A stretch of DNA of 64,000 bases from an uncultured Lachnospiraceae bacterium (GTDB lineage Bacteria > Bacillota > Clostridia > Lachnospirales > Lachnospiraceae), in NCBI GenBank assembly GCA_900542015.1, contig UQLY01000001.1, positions 310,001-374,000 on the forward strand, given 5' to 3'. The notes under the pieces were generated by a model. That model saw nothing but the letters and a program-made list of their open reading frames with translations. It was not told where the DNA came from and did not search any database. A program made the translations under genes and the position numbers. Below are positions 25,736 to 34,892 of this stretch, piece after piece (positions within the stretch are counted from its first letter, which is position 1; every line of letters starts with the position of its first letter).

Positions 25736-26731
25736 CTATGTTTCTATTTCCGGTACCATTGCAATATTCCATGCAGTATTTTTCTTTAAAGCCTGCCTGA
25801 TACTTTCCAATGCGTTAAGTGCATCTTCGTAAGAAATCCTGTCACACTCTCTTAATACATACTGCCTCTGCATTGTTTCATATGCACCGATAACCAGCCT
25901 GTTATCTTTGATAGTATCAAAGAATGTAAATTCTTTTGGAGCCATTCCGGGAATCCCGTCCAATCTGCCCATTTCCTCCTTCATTCTGATATTAAGCAAT
26001 TTGTCCAATGGTTCTTCATTATTGATTAAATCAATAATCTGATGCAGTTTTCCCATAACTGCCAAATCATAAATATGCTTTGCCGCTTCAAATGCCTTTC
26101 CCCTTACTTCTGCTTTTCTGACATATGCCTCCGCTGCAAAGAGCTTATCAACAAAAATCCTTTCCAATGTAATTGTCTGCACCCGAAATGGTTTCACATC
26201 ATACATATCTTCCAGAATCCGTTTCTGTTCCGGAGTCGCCAGTTCATATATCATAGCTGCAACTTCCATACTTGTAACCGGTTCACTAATGGTAAAGGAA
26301 GTAGCCTCAATCTTCAATTTACCAAATCTCTGCAATGTGTCCTCCCTGTCATAATCCGTTATCGGTTTATAGGAATAAACCGCAATTACCTCTGAACGGT
26401 TTGTAACTCCCTGATTGGCATCACGATCCAATGATATATATTTTTTTGTCGCTTTTTCCAGTCTTTTATCATTCTGTGTCCTGCTACATCCTCTCGTATC
26501 AACAGATAAATCTATATCTTCCGAAAATCTGTTGGTTGTGTGCAGCGCTTTATACAACGCTGTTCCACCTTTAAAGTATGCAGGCAGTCCTTCTTTCTGT
26601 TTTTTTGCCAGTTCCTCCAGCATCAATACTACATAATAATCCTTTTCAAGTACATCAAGGCGATATCCTGTCCTATCATGAATATCATTTATCAATACTC
26701 CAAAAGCATTTACATCTTCATGCAATTTCAT
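25736..26731 (-). CDS. AbiEii-type nucleotidyltransferase toxin
   Basis: 331 residues. The MNT-like active site is AYFKGGTALYKALHTTNRFSEDIDLSVD (GGT...DIDL). Members of this family are the toxin half of type IV toxin-antitoxin / abortive-infection systems and transfer nucleotides to tRNA or other targets. The start overlaps the stop of the AbiEi-like gene (ATGA), so translation is coupled. AT-rich composition and isolation between housekeeping genes point to acquisition. Confidence 0.9.
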   Translation of the reverse strand: MKLHEDVNAFGVLINDIHDRTGYRLDVLEKDYYVVLMLEELAKKQKEGLPAYFKGGTALYKALHTTNRFSEDIDLSVDTRGCSRTQNDKRLEKATKKYISLDRDANQGVTNRSEVIAVYSYKPITDYDREDTLQRFGKLKIEATSFTISEPVTSMEVAAMIYELATPEQKRILEDMYDVKPFRVQTITLERIFVDKLFAAEAYVRKAEVRGKAFEAAKHIYDLAVMGKLHQIIDLINNEEPLDKLLNIRMKEEMGRLDGIPGMAPKEFTFFDTIKDNRLVIGAYETMQRQYVLRECDRISYEDALNALESIRQALKKNTAWNIAMVPEIET

Positions 26732-27381
26732 AATCTTTCTCCTGCCACATGAGCTAACTGCAAAACCGTATTCCGATTGTAATAATTATTGGCAAGCGCA
26801 AGCAATTTGACATATTCCAGTCCCAACCGCTCAATATATTCACCAATAATATTATATGGATGATCCGCATCTACAGGCGCATGATCAAGAATGTCCAGTA
26901 CATCCAGAATTTTCAGATACTGTTTATTTTCTGCATTAACCTCAACCTTAGGAGGACGTATCACAACCCCCAGTTTCTTATCCATTCTTGCACAATCTCC
27001 CGCCCTGTTTGTTGCAAGGATTCTTTCGTTAGGTATCTGAGTGGTAAGTCCAAGTCTGTGTAACACAACCAGTCCGGTTTCATACCCGGCATTATTTTTC
27101 AAATACTTATCTTCTATGAGTTGTTCCTTATCTATACCGGTTTCACCAAATGGAGTTAAAGTCACACGATAATAAATACCTTTCTGATAAAACCTTAGTT
27201 CAGGAAGCAGATTTCCATCCATAATGCGCTTACAGGCAACAGATACTGCGCCTGCTGCTTTTTTTAATGGTATATTATATGTCTCTGCCACACAGCTACT
27301 GATTTCATTTACATAGATGGGTTTCCCGGTTTCCTGCATTGTCATCAGCTCACACACAAATTCTATATATGGCTTATTCAT
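26728..27381 (-). CDS. AbiEi-like antitoxin (DUF6088 type)
   Basis: 217 residues. A winged-helix-like N-terminal half (GKPIYVNEISSCVAETYNIPLKKAAGAVSVACKRIMDG, LRFYQKGIYYRV) precedes a C-terminal domain like those of AbiEi antitoxins. The first gene of the pair, with GAGGTGATT upstream of ATG. By family analogy it neutralises the adjacent nucleotidyltransferase and represses its own promoter. Confidence 0.8.
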   Translation of the reverse strand: MNKPYIEFVCELMTMQETGKPIYVNEISSCVAETYNIPLKKAAGAVSVACKRIMDGNLLPELRFYQKGIYYRVTLTPFGETGIDKEQLIEDKYLKNNAGYETGLVVLHRLGLTTQIPNERILATNRAGDCARMDKKLGVVIRPPKVEVNAENKQYLKILDVLDILDHAPVDADHPYNIIGEYIERLGLEYVKLLALANNYYNRNTVLQLAHVAGERL

Positions 27382-27552
27382 ATAATCACCTCTTTTTTTG
27401 AAATAATTTTCTCGACTATTTTACTTATTTCCCGTTTTAATTATATCACACGCTGAAATAATGTCAACGTAAACTCTTAATAAATTTCACCTTATAAATT
27501 TCACACCAGTCCTAGCATTCCCAGCAAAGCAAATAATACTCTGAATATAACA

Positions 27553-27720
27553 AAGGGGCTGTTGCATTTATAAATTTTTTGTATTGATCAAAGGAAACCT
27601 TTATAAAAACGCCGGTACTTAATCCGCGTATTTTGCGGATTTATGTACCGTTGCGTTTTTGTAGAGCGAAAGCGTGTTTCCGTGATCAATACAAAAAATT
27701 TATAAATGCGACAGCCCCTT
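27553..27720. repeat. Palindromic element copy C (full length)
   Basis: 38-bp arms (27553-27590, 27683-27720) with one mismatch that would be a G-U pair in RNA. Arm and core sequences are close to copy A, same orientation. It lies in the gene-free stretch 27382-27852, which also holds the remnant at 27751-27808 and the AbiE promoter region. Confidence 0.93.
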
Positions 27721-27750
27721 CCATAGCTTTTCCGTAAGAACAAGATGTAT

Positions 27751-27808
27751 ATACGTCGCATGAGTTGTGTTTTATTAACAAATATGGGTTTCCTTTGACA
27801 TGCGTCAT
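27751..27808. repeat. Degenerate palindromic element remnant (copy I)
   Basis: An exact GGTTTCCTTTGA (27787-27798), the right edge of the family core, followed by CATGCG. A partly complementary CGCATG lies on the left (27757-27762). Most of the core and arms are lost. Confidence 0.5.
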
Positions 27809-27852
27809 TTTTTTACAGCAGCCTGACTTTCTTTTTTTAGTCAAATCCGACT

Positions 27853-28374
27853 TTAGACAAACTTGACTCTGCCTTCTTTTCTCGGAGGCTTATTATGATT
27901 TTCTTTTTCGGGATAACCGAGGATACAAAAGCCGACGCCGGCGTATTCCTCCGGAAGCTCCCATTTTTTTCTCAGTCTCTGCCCGTAAGGGGTCTCCATG
28001 GTTTCCTTTGCCCAATGAATCCAACAGCTTCCAAGCCCCAGCGCATGGGCGGCGTTTAGGAGATTGCCAAGGACCAGGCTGCCGTCCTCGACCCAGGTTT
28101 TCTGCGTCCGGTCAGAAACCACCAGCACGACCGTCTTCGCCCCGTAAAAGGAATCTCCTCTTAAATTGCCGTCAAAGACGCCGTCAATGCGGGACAAATC
28201 GGCAATGACCTCCCGGTCTTTTATTACGATACATTTTGTGGACTGCCGGTTTTCGGCGGAGGGCGCGTAAAGTCCCGCCTCGATGACCTGATCGATCAGT
28301 TCTTTCGGCACCTCCCGATCCAGAAATTTCCTGCAGCTCCTTCTTTGCGTCAATAACGCTATCATTTCATTCAA
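27853..28374 (-). CDS. Nitroreductase-family oxidoreductase
   Basis: 173 residues starting at TTG (GGAGGAGCG upstream). FMN-binding opening LLTQRRSCRKFLDREVPKELIDQVIEAGLYAPSAENRQSTKCIVI, and GLGSCWIHWAKE in the middle. Reduces an unknown substrate with NAD(P)H and FMN. It is the last gene in the direction of the deiminase-aminotransferase-MATE operon (67-base gap), so it may belong to it. Confidence 0.88.
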   Translation of the reverse strand: MNEMIALLTQRRSCRKFLDREVPKELIDQVIEAGLYAPSAENRQSTKCIVIKDREVIADLSRIDGVFDGNLRGDSFYGAKTVVLVVSDRTQKTWVEDGSLVLGNLLNAAHALGLGSCWIHWAKETMETPYGQRLRKKWELPEEYAGVGFCILGYPEKENHNKPPRKEGRVKFV

Positions 28375-28441
28375 ACTTATCCGCTCCTCCTGTCCTCTAT
28401 CCTTGCTGTTTTTTATCCTTATTTTTTTATCGTTATTTTTC

Positions 28442-29812
28442 TTATCCCTGCAGTCTTTTCGCCTCGTCCGTCCAGATCCTGTCCCATGAGATCCTGAAGC
28501 GGAAAAATAGCGCGCTGACGACCGCCGTTACCCAGGTTATGGTATAGGACCAGAATACCGTGTCCAGCGTATGGACCCTTGGAACGGCAAGGACCAGAAA
28601 TACAATCCGGAAGGCAACCAGATTGACCAGCATAATCATCATCGCTAACAGCGACCTGCCGCTGCCCCGGAACATCCCCACCAGGATATGGGTAATCGCC
28701 AGCATCCAATATCCCGGCGCCAGTATCCGCAGCATTTTGCAGCCCGCCTCAATGACGCCCGCGTCTCGGTTAAACATACCGATCAACTCTTTCGCAAACA
28801 GCTCCAGCAATAAGGATACGATAACCGTATAGCTTAGGCTGACCGCCATAATCTTCCGCTCTCCCGTTTTCAATATATCCGTTTTCCCTGCGCCGATATT
28901 CTGACTGGTAAAGGTCATTGCCACCAGCCCGAAACTGGTAATCGGCAACAGGACAAACCCGTCGATTTTAATGTAGGCGCTGCAGCCCGAAGCCGCATCC
29001 ACGCCGAACTGATTGATAAAGCTCTGGACAATAATATTGGAAAAGGCGATGACTCCGGTCTGGATTCCCGTAGGGATTCCCATTCCGACGACCTTTCCGG
29101 TAACGCCGCGATACATCCGGATTTCTCCCAGCCTGACATTCAACGGCTCCGGCTGCCTGCAAAGATGATACATGACCATGACCGCCGATACCGCTTCCGA
29201 CAGGATTGTGGCAAGCGCCGCTCCGGCAATGCCCATTTCCAGCACGACGATCATGACAAGATCCAATAGGATATTGATAATCGTGGTCACGATCAGATAA
29301 TACAGCGGATGGCTGCTGTCCCCTTCGGCGCGCAGAACCCCGGTGCCCATATTGTAGATAACGGCAAACACCAGCCCGGCAAAATAAATCCGCTGATAAA
29401 CCATCGCATAAGGCAGCACTTCCTTTGGCGTATCCATCCATATCAGCACCTGTCTGGCAAACAAAACGCCCGCCACGCTTAGAATCACGCCGCCCGCAAT
29501 GCCAAGGGCAATGGACGTATGTACGGCTTCCTTCAGCCGTCTGTCGTCTCCGGCTCCATAATAATTTCCGATCACGACGCCGGCTCCCGTGGCAATGCCT
29601 GTAAAAATCCCGATCCCGAAAAAAGAAATCGTGCCGGAGGTGCCGACGGCTGCAAGCTCCGCCTTCCCCAGATAATTTCCCACAATCAGCGAGTCAACGA
29701 CCGTATAGAATTGTTGAAAAATATTGCTCATCAGCAAAGGGAGCGCATAGGTCAGCAGGCTTTTTACCGACGAGTCCAAAAGCGTGTCTTTGGTTTTTTG
29801 TGCACCGCGCAA
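28442..29812 (-). CDS. MATE-family efflux transporter
   Basis: 456 residues with twelve predicted membrane helices in two homologous halves (LPLLMSNIFQQFYTVVDSLIVGNYLGKAELAAVGTSG opening each MATE half). Na+- or H+-driven exporter. It starts at TTG after AAGGAGTGATCC. Its position behind D-amino-acid and deiminase genes suggests export of a pathway product or a toxic analogue. Confidence 0.93.
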   Translation of the reverse strand: MRGAQKTKDTLLDSSVKSLLTYALPLLMSNIFQQFYTVVDSLIVGNYLGKAELAAVGTSGTISFFGIGIFTGIATGAGVVIGNYYGAGDDRRLKEAVHTSIALGIAGGVILSVAGVLFARQVLIWMDTPKEVLPYAMVYQRIYFAGLVFAVIYNMGTGVLRAEGDSSHPLYYLIVTTIINILLDLVMIVVLEMGIAGAALATILSEAVSAVMVMYHLCRQPEPLNVRLGEIRMYRGVTGKVVGMGIPTGIQTGVIAFSNIIVQSFINQFGVDAASGCSAYIKIDGFVLLPITSFGLVAMTFTSQNIGAGKTDILKTGERKIMAVSLSYTVIVSLLLELFAKELIGMFNRDAGVIEAGCKMLRILAPGYWMLAITHILVGMFRGSGRSLLAMMIMLVNLVAFRIVFLVLAVPRVHTLDTVFWSYTITWVTAVVSALFFRFRISWDRIWTDEAKRLQG

Positions 29813-29828
29813 AACGGATCACTCCTTA

Positions 29829-30803
29829 TCAGGTCATGGATACGATATGGGTTATTTTTTCCTTCCTCCCGAGACAGAATGAAACGACGTTTTCTATCGC
29901 CGCCGTATCCAGAAACTCCATAACCTCTTTGGAATAAAAAGCCGAATGAGGCGTTAGGATCACATTGTCTCCCGCCAGAAGGTCAATGAGCTCCCCGTCC
30001 GGCTTTGTATCCTTCAGTACGTCTAACCCCGCTCCCGCAATCAGATTGTTTTGCAGCGCATAAACAAGCGCCGTTTCATCCACGCAGGCGCCCCGGGATA
30101 CGTTGATAAAAAGAGGTTGTTTTTTCATTTTTTGAAATTTTTCCAAATTAAAATAATTGTCGTTTTCTTCATTTTGATTCATATGATTGGAAATCACATC
30201 GGCGCTCTCCAGCGCTTCTTCCAGGGAAACATATTCCGCGACGCCGTCCGAGCTGCCGATAAGCTCCGGATGTCTTGTGACCGCCACGACCCTGAATCCG
30301 AACGCCTTTGCTCTGAGTGCGACTGCTTTTCCGATTCTGCCGTATCCGACGACGGCAAGCACCTGATTGGAAAGCCGGTGCCTGCAGGGCAGGCTCTGAA
30401 AGCTGTATTCTTTCTTTTGTACCGCGTTTTTATCATACGCCTTGAGATTTTTTTCCAGCGAAAGGATTAACGCCATGGCATGATCCGCCACCTCCTGCGT
30501 ACAGTAATCTCCCAGCGTCGCCACCAGCACGCCCCGTTCTCTGCACGCTTCCATATCAATATTTCCATAGCCCGTAGCGTCGACACTGATCATTTTTAAA
30601 CGCGGCGCATGACGGATCACGTCGCCCCCGATTTTTAAAAAACAGGTCATGATCACGTCGGCGTCGGCAGCTTTTTCCATAAGCCCCTCTTCGTCCGTAT
30701 ATTCATATGCCTCCAGTTCCGCCTCCGGCAGATATTGTTTTAAGTAGGCGCGTTCCTTTTCTCCATGATTTGAAATGTGATAATCGCACAATAATATTTT
30801 CAT
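29829..30803 (-). CDS. D-isomer-specific 2-hydroxyacid dehydrogenase
   Basis: 324 residues. Rossmann motif AVVGYGRIGKAVALRAKAFG, catalytic Arg in FINVSRGACVDE, and catalytic His in VILTPHSAFYSKE. Interconverts a 2-keto acid and its D-2-hydroxy acid with NAD(H). With the neighbouring D-amino acid aminotransferase it could turn a D-amino acid into a D-hydroxy acid. Substrate unknown. Confidence 0.92.
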   Translation of the reverse strand: MKILLCDYHISNHGEKERAYLKQYLPEAELEAYEYTDEEGLMEKAADADVIMTCFLKIGGDVIRHAPRLKMISVDATGYGNIDMEACRERGVLVATLGDYCTQEVADHAMALILSLEKNLKAYDKNAVQKKEYSFQSLPCRHRLSNQVLAVVGYGRIGKAVALRAKAFGFRVVAVTRHPELIGSSDGVAEYVSLEEALESADVISNHMNQNEENDNYFNLEKFQKMKKQPLFINVSRGACVDETALVYALQNNLIAGAGLDVLKDTKPDGELIDLLAGDNVILTPHSAFYSKEVMEFLDTAAIENVVSFCLGRKEKITHIVSMT

Positions 30804-30818
30804 CTTTCAGCCTTTCAT

Positions 30819-31916
30819 TCAGCCTTTCAAATATTCGGTCAGCGCCTGTAGCACGCGCTCGTCCTGCTTTCTCGTCCCGACGGAAATGCGGACGTAATCA
30901 TAATCGCCGCGCAGGATAATGCCTTTCTTTTGCATATCCTCGCACAGTTCATGAGCGTCCCGACCAAAATCCACGAAAATGAAATTGGTGTCGGAAGGGC
31001 ATACGTAATAGCCCATGGCTTCAAACGCCTTTGTCAGATATTCGCGCTCCGCCGCCACCGTCGTCAGCGTCATTTCCTCAAATTCATGATCGTCCAAAGC
31101 CGCCGCCGCGCCGATCAGCGCCAGCTTATTCGTGCAAAAATAATTGACCATACGGCTCATATAACGGATGATTTCCAGGCTGGAAACAATATAGCCAATT
31201 CTCGCTCCCGCCATGCCGTACACCTTGGAAAAAGTCCGCACCACAATCGTATGGCAATGTTCCTCTTCAATCGCCTCCATCGCCGTGCAGTAATCCTGTT
31301 TGCGGATAAACTGGAAATACGCCTCATCCACAACGACAATCACGTCTTCGGGCACCTTTTTGATAAATGCGAGCAATTCCTCATCGTCACAGGACATTCC
31401 CGTAGGATTGTTGGGATTGCAGATAAAAATCAGCCTCGTTTTGTCCGTGATATGCGCCAATATTCCGTCAAGATCAATCGCCTTATCCGCTTTGTTTGGT
31501 ACGATTACCGGAACGCCCTTGTACCTTCTGGTCACATTCCGGTAAGCGCCGTAGGTCTGGGAAGGGATGATGACCTCCTCGCCGGGCTTTAAAAAGACCT
31601 CTCCGATTAAGTTCAGCGCGACGCTGGCTCCCTCCGTGATCATATAGTTGTATTCCGTCATGCCGTAACGCGCCGCTAACTTCCTTCTGACCGCCTTACC
31701 CGTGCCTTCCGGATAGTAATTGATGGTCTCAAGGTTATTTTTTATCGCCTCCATCGCCTTAGGAGAGACGCCTAACAGGTTTTCATTCTCGTTCATTTTA
31801 CAAATATCGTCTCTGAAATCCGCAAGGAAATAATCCTCTCTGACATCGTCCATCGTCAGCCCGACTCTGTACTCCGGGCTGTCCTTTACATAATCGTTTA
31901 AAATATCCGTATTCAT
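30819..31916 (-). CDS. Histidinol-phosphate aminotransferase-like class I/II aminotransferase
   Basis: 365 residues from the ATG at 31916 (GAGGTAGA upstream; the frame is open further without a start site). PLP lysine in VVRTFSKVYGMAGARIGY, and NPNNPTGMS and EAYFQF as in HisC. No other his genes are nearby, so it more likely serves the local pathway, transaminating a basic or ureido amino acid, than histidine synthesis. Confidence 0.9.
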   Translation of the reverse strand: MNTDILNDYVKDSPEYRVGLTMDDVREDYFLADFRDDICKMNENENLLGVSPKAMEAIKNNLETINYYPEGTGKAVRRKLAARYGMTEYNYMITEGASVALNLIGEVFLKPGEEVIIPSQTYGAYRNVTRRYKGVPVIVPNKADKAIDLDGILAHITDKTRLIFICNPNNPTGMSCDDEELLAFIKKVPEDVIVVVDEAYFQFIRKQDYCTAMEAIEEEHCHTIVVRTFSKVYGMAGARIGYIVSSLEIIRYMSRMVNYFCTNKLALIGAAAALDDHEFEEMTLTTVAAEREYLTKAFEAMGYYVCPSDTNFIFVDFGRDAHELCEDMQKKGIILRGDYDYVRISVGTRKQDERVLQALTEYLKG

Positions 31917-31941
31917 GGTTCTACCTCGACTTTCCGCCTGT

Positions 31942-32781
31942 TTACTCTGTCGCCTGCAAAAAATCATCCATCAGATAACTGCCAAGCTTTTCTACCAGCT
32001 CCGGCTTTTTTCCGCCTACGGGTCTGCCGTCAATCTCGCTTGCGCGCATACAGATATGGCTGGAGCTTGTGACCAGTACTTCCTGCGCCGCAAACAGATC
32101 GTCCAGCGTAAACGCCGTTTCGCTGACGGGAATGCCCAGATTTTTACACGCTTTGATCAGATGCGCCCGCCCGATACCGGGTAAAATCAGATTGTCCGTC
32201 GGCGCCGTATACAGCTTTCCGTCTTTGATAATATGGACGTTGCTGTGGGCGCATTCCGTGACTCTGCCGCCCGGTCTGTACAGTACCGCTTCATCGCAGC
32301 CCGCCCTTTTCGCCTTTTCACTTGCCATAACGGAAGGAAGCAAGTTCAGGGTCTTGATATTGCAATGAAAGAATCTGGTATCCTCAACCGTGATCAGCTT
32401 CATCGGCTTCGAGATATCCGCTATATGTCCCGGCATCAGCATCACCCAGAGATTGCCGGGTCCTTCGGTAAATACGTGGTTCCGAAGCCCTGTTCCTCTC
32501 GTGACCTGATAGTATACCGTCAGATCGCCGGTATCCATTTTCTTAACCAGCTCGTTCAGCAAAGCCTTTAATTCTTCTTTGGAAACAGGCATTTCGATTT
32601 CCAGAAGCCCCGCGCTGTTAAAAAATCGTTCGATATGCTCGTCAATGGCATAAATATGATAATTTCTGCAGGGACCCGCGTCATAAACGCCGTCCCCGAA
32701 CCAGTGCACCCGGTCGTTCATGGGGATCGTCATTTCCTCAAGCGTTCCGATCTTTCCGTTATAATAACCTAAAGTTTCCAT
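31942..32781 (-). CDS. Class IV aminotransferase, D-amino acid aminotransferase-like
   Basis: 279 residues. HWFGDGVYDAG near the N-terminus, PLP lysine in NIKTLNLLPSVMASEKAKRAG, and VTECAHSNVHII in place of the usual VTEGSSSN. This is the Dat pattern rather than IlvE. It transfers amino groups from D-amino acids to a keto acid. Second gene of the deiminase-led operon, 49 bases after it. Confidence 0.88.
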   Translation of the reverse strand: METLGYYNGKIGTLEEMTIPMNDRVHWFGDGVYDAGPCRNYHIYAIDEHIERFFNSAGLLEIEMPVSKEELKALLNELVKKMDTGDLTVYYQVTRGTGLRNHVFTEGPGNLWVMLMPGHIADISKPMKLITVEDTRFFHCNIKTLNLLPSVMASEKAKRAGCDEAVLYRPGGRVTECAHSNVHIIKDGKLYTAPTDNLILPGIGRAHLIKACKNLGIPVSETAFTLDDLFAAQEVLVTSSSHICMRASEIDGRPVGGKKPELVEKLGSYLMDDFLQATE

Positions 32782-32830
32782 CCTATTCTTCTCTCCATCC
32801 TTCCGTCAGTTTCCGGCGCTTTTGCAATCG

Positions 32831-33835
32831 TCAGTCGTAATAAACAAAATCTCTGATCAACGGCTGGCTGGAGCAATGAAGCCCGCCTCCGTTTTTCTGG
32901 ATTTCACTGTAATTTACCTGGATTACCTCTACGCCGTGTTTGCTCAAAAGATCCGCAGTGTAGTCGGTTCCCTCGGACATAATAATTTTCCCCGGCTCCA
33001 AAGGCACGCAGTTGATCGGGCTTCCCGTATCCCTGATATCCGTTTTGATCATTTCAAAGCCCAGTTCCTTCAGCTTCTGGATAATAAAATAAGGGACGTT
33101 TTCAGGCTGGTAAATCGCCTTGTGATGATCGACGATCATAAAAGTGCCGTCGATATGCAGCCGGTATCCGGTCAGCGGGATCGCCCAAAGCTCAATTCCC
33201 ATTCCCGCAAGGACCTCGCGCATCTGTCTGATGCCTTCCTCGTTGGTTCTCGACGAATATCCCACCGCCGCATGCTTGTCGTCGATAAACATAAAGTTGC
33301 CGCCTTCAAAGGTGCCCGTACCGGTAATGGTTCGGATAATGGGCATTCCCAGTTTCGCAACGCTCATCATGCCTCTCTGTTCCTCGCCGCGTCTCATTAA
33401 AGGCGCGAAACGTCCGACTACAAAGCCTCCGGGAATCGCCGTACCGAAATCCCTGACGTTGACCGCCTTCGGTCTGTTCAGATCAATGCCGTCCAGATAG
33501 ACGACCTCGACGCCGTGATCTCTGAATACCTTTGCATAAGCCTCGTGTTCTTCAATCATCTTATCGATATCGGGCTCCTCTTCGCTCCTCCAGTACCATG
33601 TTTTATCGGGAGCGATCATTGCCCCGACCTCGTCGTTCCATAATTCCTTTTTGATACATTTCACTTCTTCTCCGGGACGGTGAAGCAAAATCATCCTCAG
33701 CTTTCCGATCTCGCTGTTTACGCCCCATTGCCTGCCCCAATGCTTGATAAGCTGCTCCGGTTCTTCAAACGCCGGCGCGGGCGTAGGCGGAAATAACTCC
33801 AATACTTTGTGATATGCGTCCTGTGGTAACGGCAT
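32831..33835 (-). CDS. Guanidino-group deiminase (DDAH/amidinotransferase superfamily), paralog 1
   Basis: 334 residues from the ATG at 33835 (AAGGAG 8 bases upstream). Pentein fold: MILLHRPGEEVKC, catalytic Glu/Asp segment TFEGGNFMFID, His in YRLHIDGTFMIVDH, and the nucleophilic Cys in GGGLHCSSQPLIRDF. The family hydrolyses C-N bonds of guanidino compounds (arginine, methylarginines) to ureido products. It is the first gene of the leftward operon, behind an operator promoter and a leader terminator. A close paralog lies at 39640. Confidence 0.88.
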   Translation of the reverse strand: MPLPQDAYHKVLELFPPTPAPAFEEPEQLIKHWGRQWGVNSEIGKLRMILLHRPGEEVKCIKKELWNDEVGAMIAPDKTWYWRSEEEPDIDKMIEEHEAYAKVFRDHGVEVVYLDGIDLNRPKAVNVRDFGTAIPGGFVVGRFAPLMRRGEEQRGMMSVAKLGMPIIRTITGTGTFEGGNFMFIDDKHAAVGYSSRTNEEGIRQMREVLAGMGIELWAIPLTGYRLHIDGTFMIVDHHKAIYQPENVPYFIIQKLKELGFEMIKTDIRDTGSPINCVPLEPGKIIMSEGTDYTADLLSKHGVEVIQVNYSEIQKNGGGLHCSSQPLIRDFVYYD

Positions 33836-33873
33836 AATTAACACTCCTTCCTTCTATTCAAAAATAACGGTTA

Positions 33874-33922
33874 CAAAATAAAAACGAGACAAAGCGCCGC
33901 AAACGCAACACCTTTGTCTCGT
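33874..33922 (-). terminator. Leader terminator (attenuator) L1 before deiminase 1
   Basis: In the minus-strand mRNA a perfect 11-bp stem (ACGAGACAAAG/CTTTGTCTCGT; arms 33912-33922 and 33884-33894) is followed by TTTTATTTT. It begins one base after the operator and ends about 40 bases before the start codon, so it would stop transcription before the operon unless prevented. Confidence 0.7.
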
Positions 33923-33923
33923 T

Positions 33924-33958
33924 GTATACAGTATACGGTCATAAAAATGAAATGTCAA
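33924..33958 (-). promoter_or_regulatory. Promoter P1 with operator, leftward operon
   Basis: Minus strand TTGACA (33953-33958), 17 bases, TATACT (33930-33935). The 13-bp palindrome GTATAC-N-GTATAC (33924-33936) covers the -10 box. Confidence 0.8.
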
Positions 33959-34004
33959 CACCTCCGCAAAACTTTTTTGAAATAAATTTATTTCTATTTT
34001 GATG

Positions 34005-34039
34005 TTGACTTTATTACATTTCTTTGGTATCCTGTATAC
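34005..34039 (+). promoter_or_regulatory. Promoter P2 with operator, ABC ATPase/M20 transcript
   Basis: TTGACT (34005-34010), 17 bases, TATCCT (34028-34033), within the operator GTATCC-T-GTATAC (34027-34039), one mismatch from the palindrome. Confidence 0.75.
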
Positions 34040-34044
34040 AGACA

Positions 34045-34090
34045 AACGAAGGTGTTGGTCACAACCGGACAACGCTTTCGTTTTTTATTT
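34045..34090 (+). terminator. Leader terminator (attenuator) L2 before the ABC ATPase
   Basis: 13-bp RNA stem with two G-U pairs (arms 34045-34057 and 34070-34082), 12-base loop, then TTTTATTTT. Just after the operator and about 50 bases before the start codon. The 5' arm shares GAAGGTGTTG with L1. Confidence 0.65.
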
Positions 34091-34142
34091 TGGCACCGAT
34101 TTTTACCATAACTAACTTGTATAAAGAAAGAAGGAATACGCT

Positions 34143-34877
34143 ATGGAACCTATGATACACATTGAAAATCTGCATAAATCTTTCGGCGATCTGAAAGTAT
34201 TAAACGGCATTTCCCTGGACGTGCAAAAGGGAGACGTCATCGCGATTATCGGTCCCTCCGGCTCCGGCAAGTCCACCTTATTAAGATGTATCAATATGCT
34301 GGAAACGCCTTCCGCAGGCAGCATTACCGTCTGCGGCTGCGAAATTACCAAAAAGGGCGCGCCCGTCCGGGAAACCCGCCAAAAGGTGGGCATGGTTTTC
34401 CAGCATTTTAATTTATTCGACCATATGACAATCTTAAAAAACATGATTTTTTCTCCGATGAAGGTCAAAAAGATATCCAAGGAAGATGCGACCGCAAGAG
34501 CCATGGAATTACTTAAACGCGTCGGACTGGAAGACAAGGCAAACGTGTATCCCATCACGCTTTCCGGCGGTCAGAAACAGCGTGTGGCAATTGCCAGGGT
34601 GCTTGCCATGGACCCGGAGGTCATCTTATTTGACGAGCCCACCTCGGCTTTGGACCCGGAAATGGTATCGGAGGTACTGGACGTTATCAAAGAGCTTGCC
34701 CAGACCGGGATCACGATGCTGTTGGTCACCCACGAAATGGGGTTTGCCAGAGAGGTCGCCGACCGCATCATCTTTATGGACGACAGCGTGATCGTGGAGG
34801 ACGCGACGCCCGATGAATTTTTCAATCATCCCAAATCCGAACGTGCCAAAACGTTTCTCTCCAAAATGCTTTCATGA
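34143..34877 (+). CDS. Polar amino acid ABC transporter ATPase (GlnQ-like)
   Basis: 244 residues. Walker A IGPSGSGKSTLLR, signature LSGGQKQRVAIARVLA, Walker B VILFDEPTSALDPE, H-loop VTHEMGFAREVADR. Typical of GlnQ/HisP. No permease or binding protein is beside it; those are on the opposite strand at 44155-45793, behind an identical operator, and that operon lacks an ATPase. The three probably form one importer. Confidence 0.93.
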   Translation: MEPMIHIENLHKSFGDLKVLNGISLDVQKGDVIAIIGPSGSGKSTLLRCINMLETPSAGSITVCGCEITKKGAPVRETRQKVGMVFQHFNLFDHMTILKNMIFSPMKVKKISKEDATARAMELLKRVGLEDKANVYPITLSGGQKQRVAIARVLAMDPEVILFDEPTSALDPEMVSEVLDVIKELAQTGITMLLVTHEMGFAREVADRIIFMDDSVIVEDATPDEFFNHPKSERAKTFLSKMLS

Positions 34878-34892
34878 ATCGAGGATAATGAT

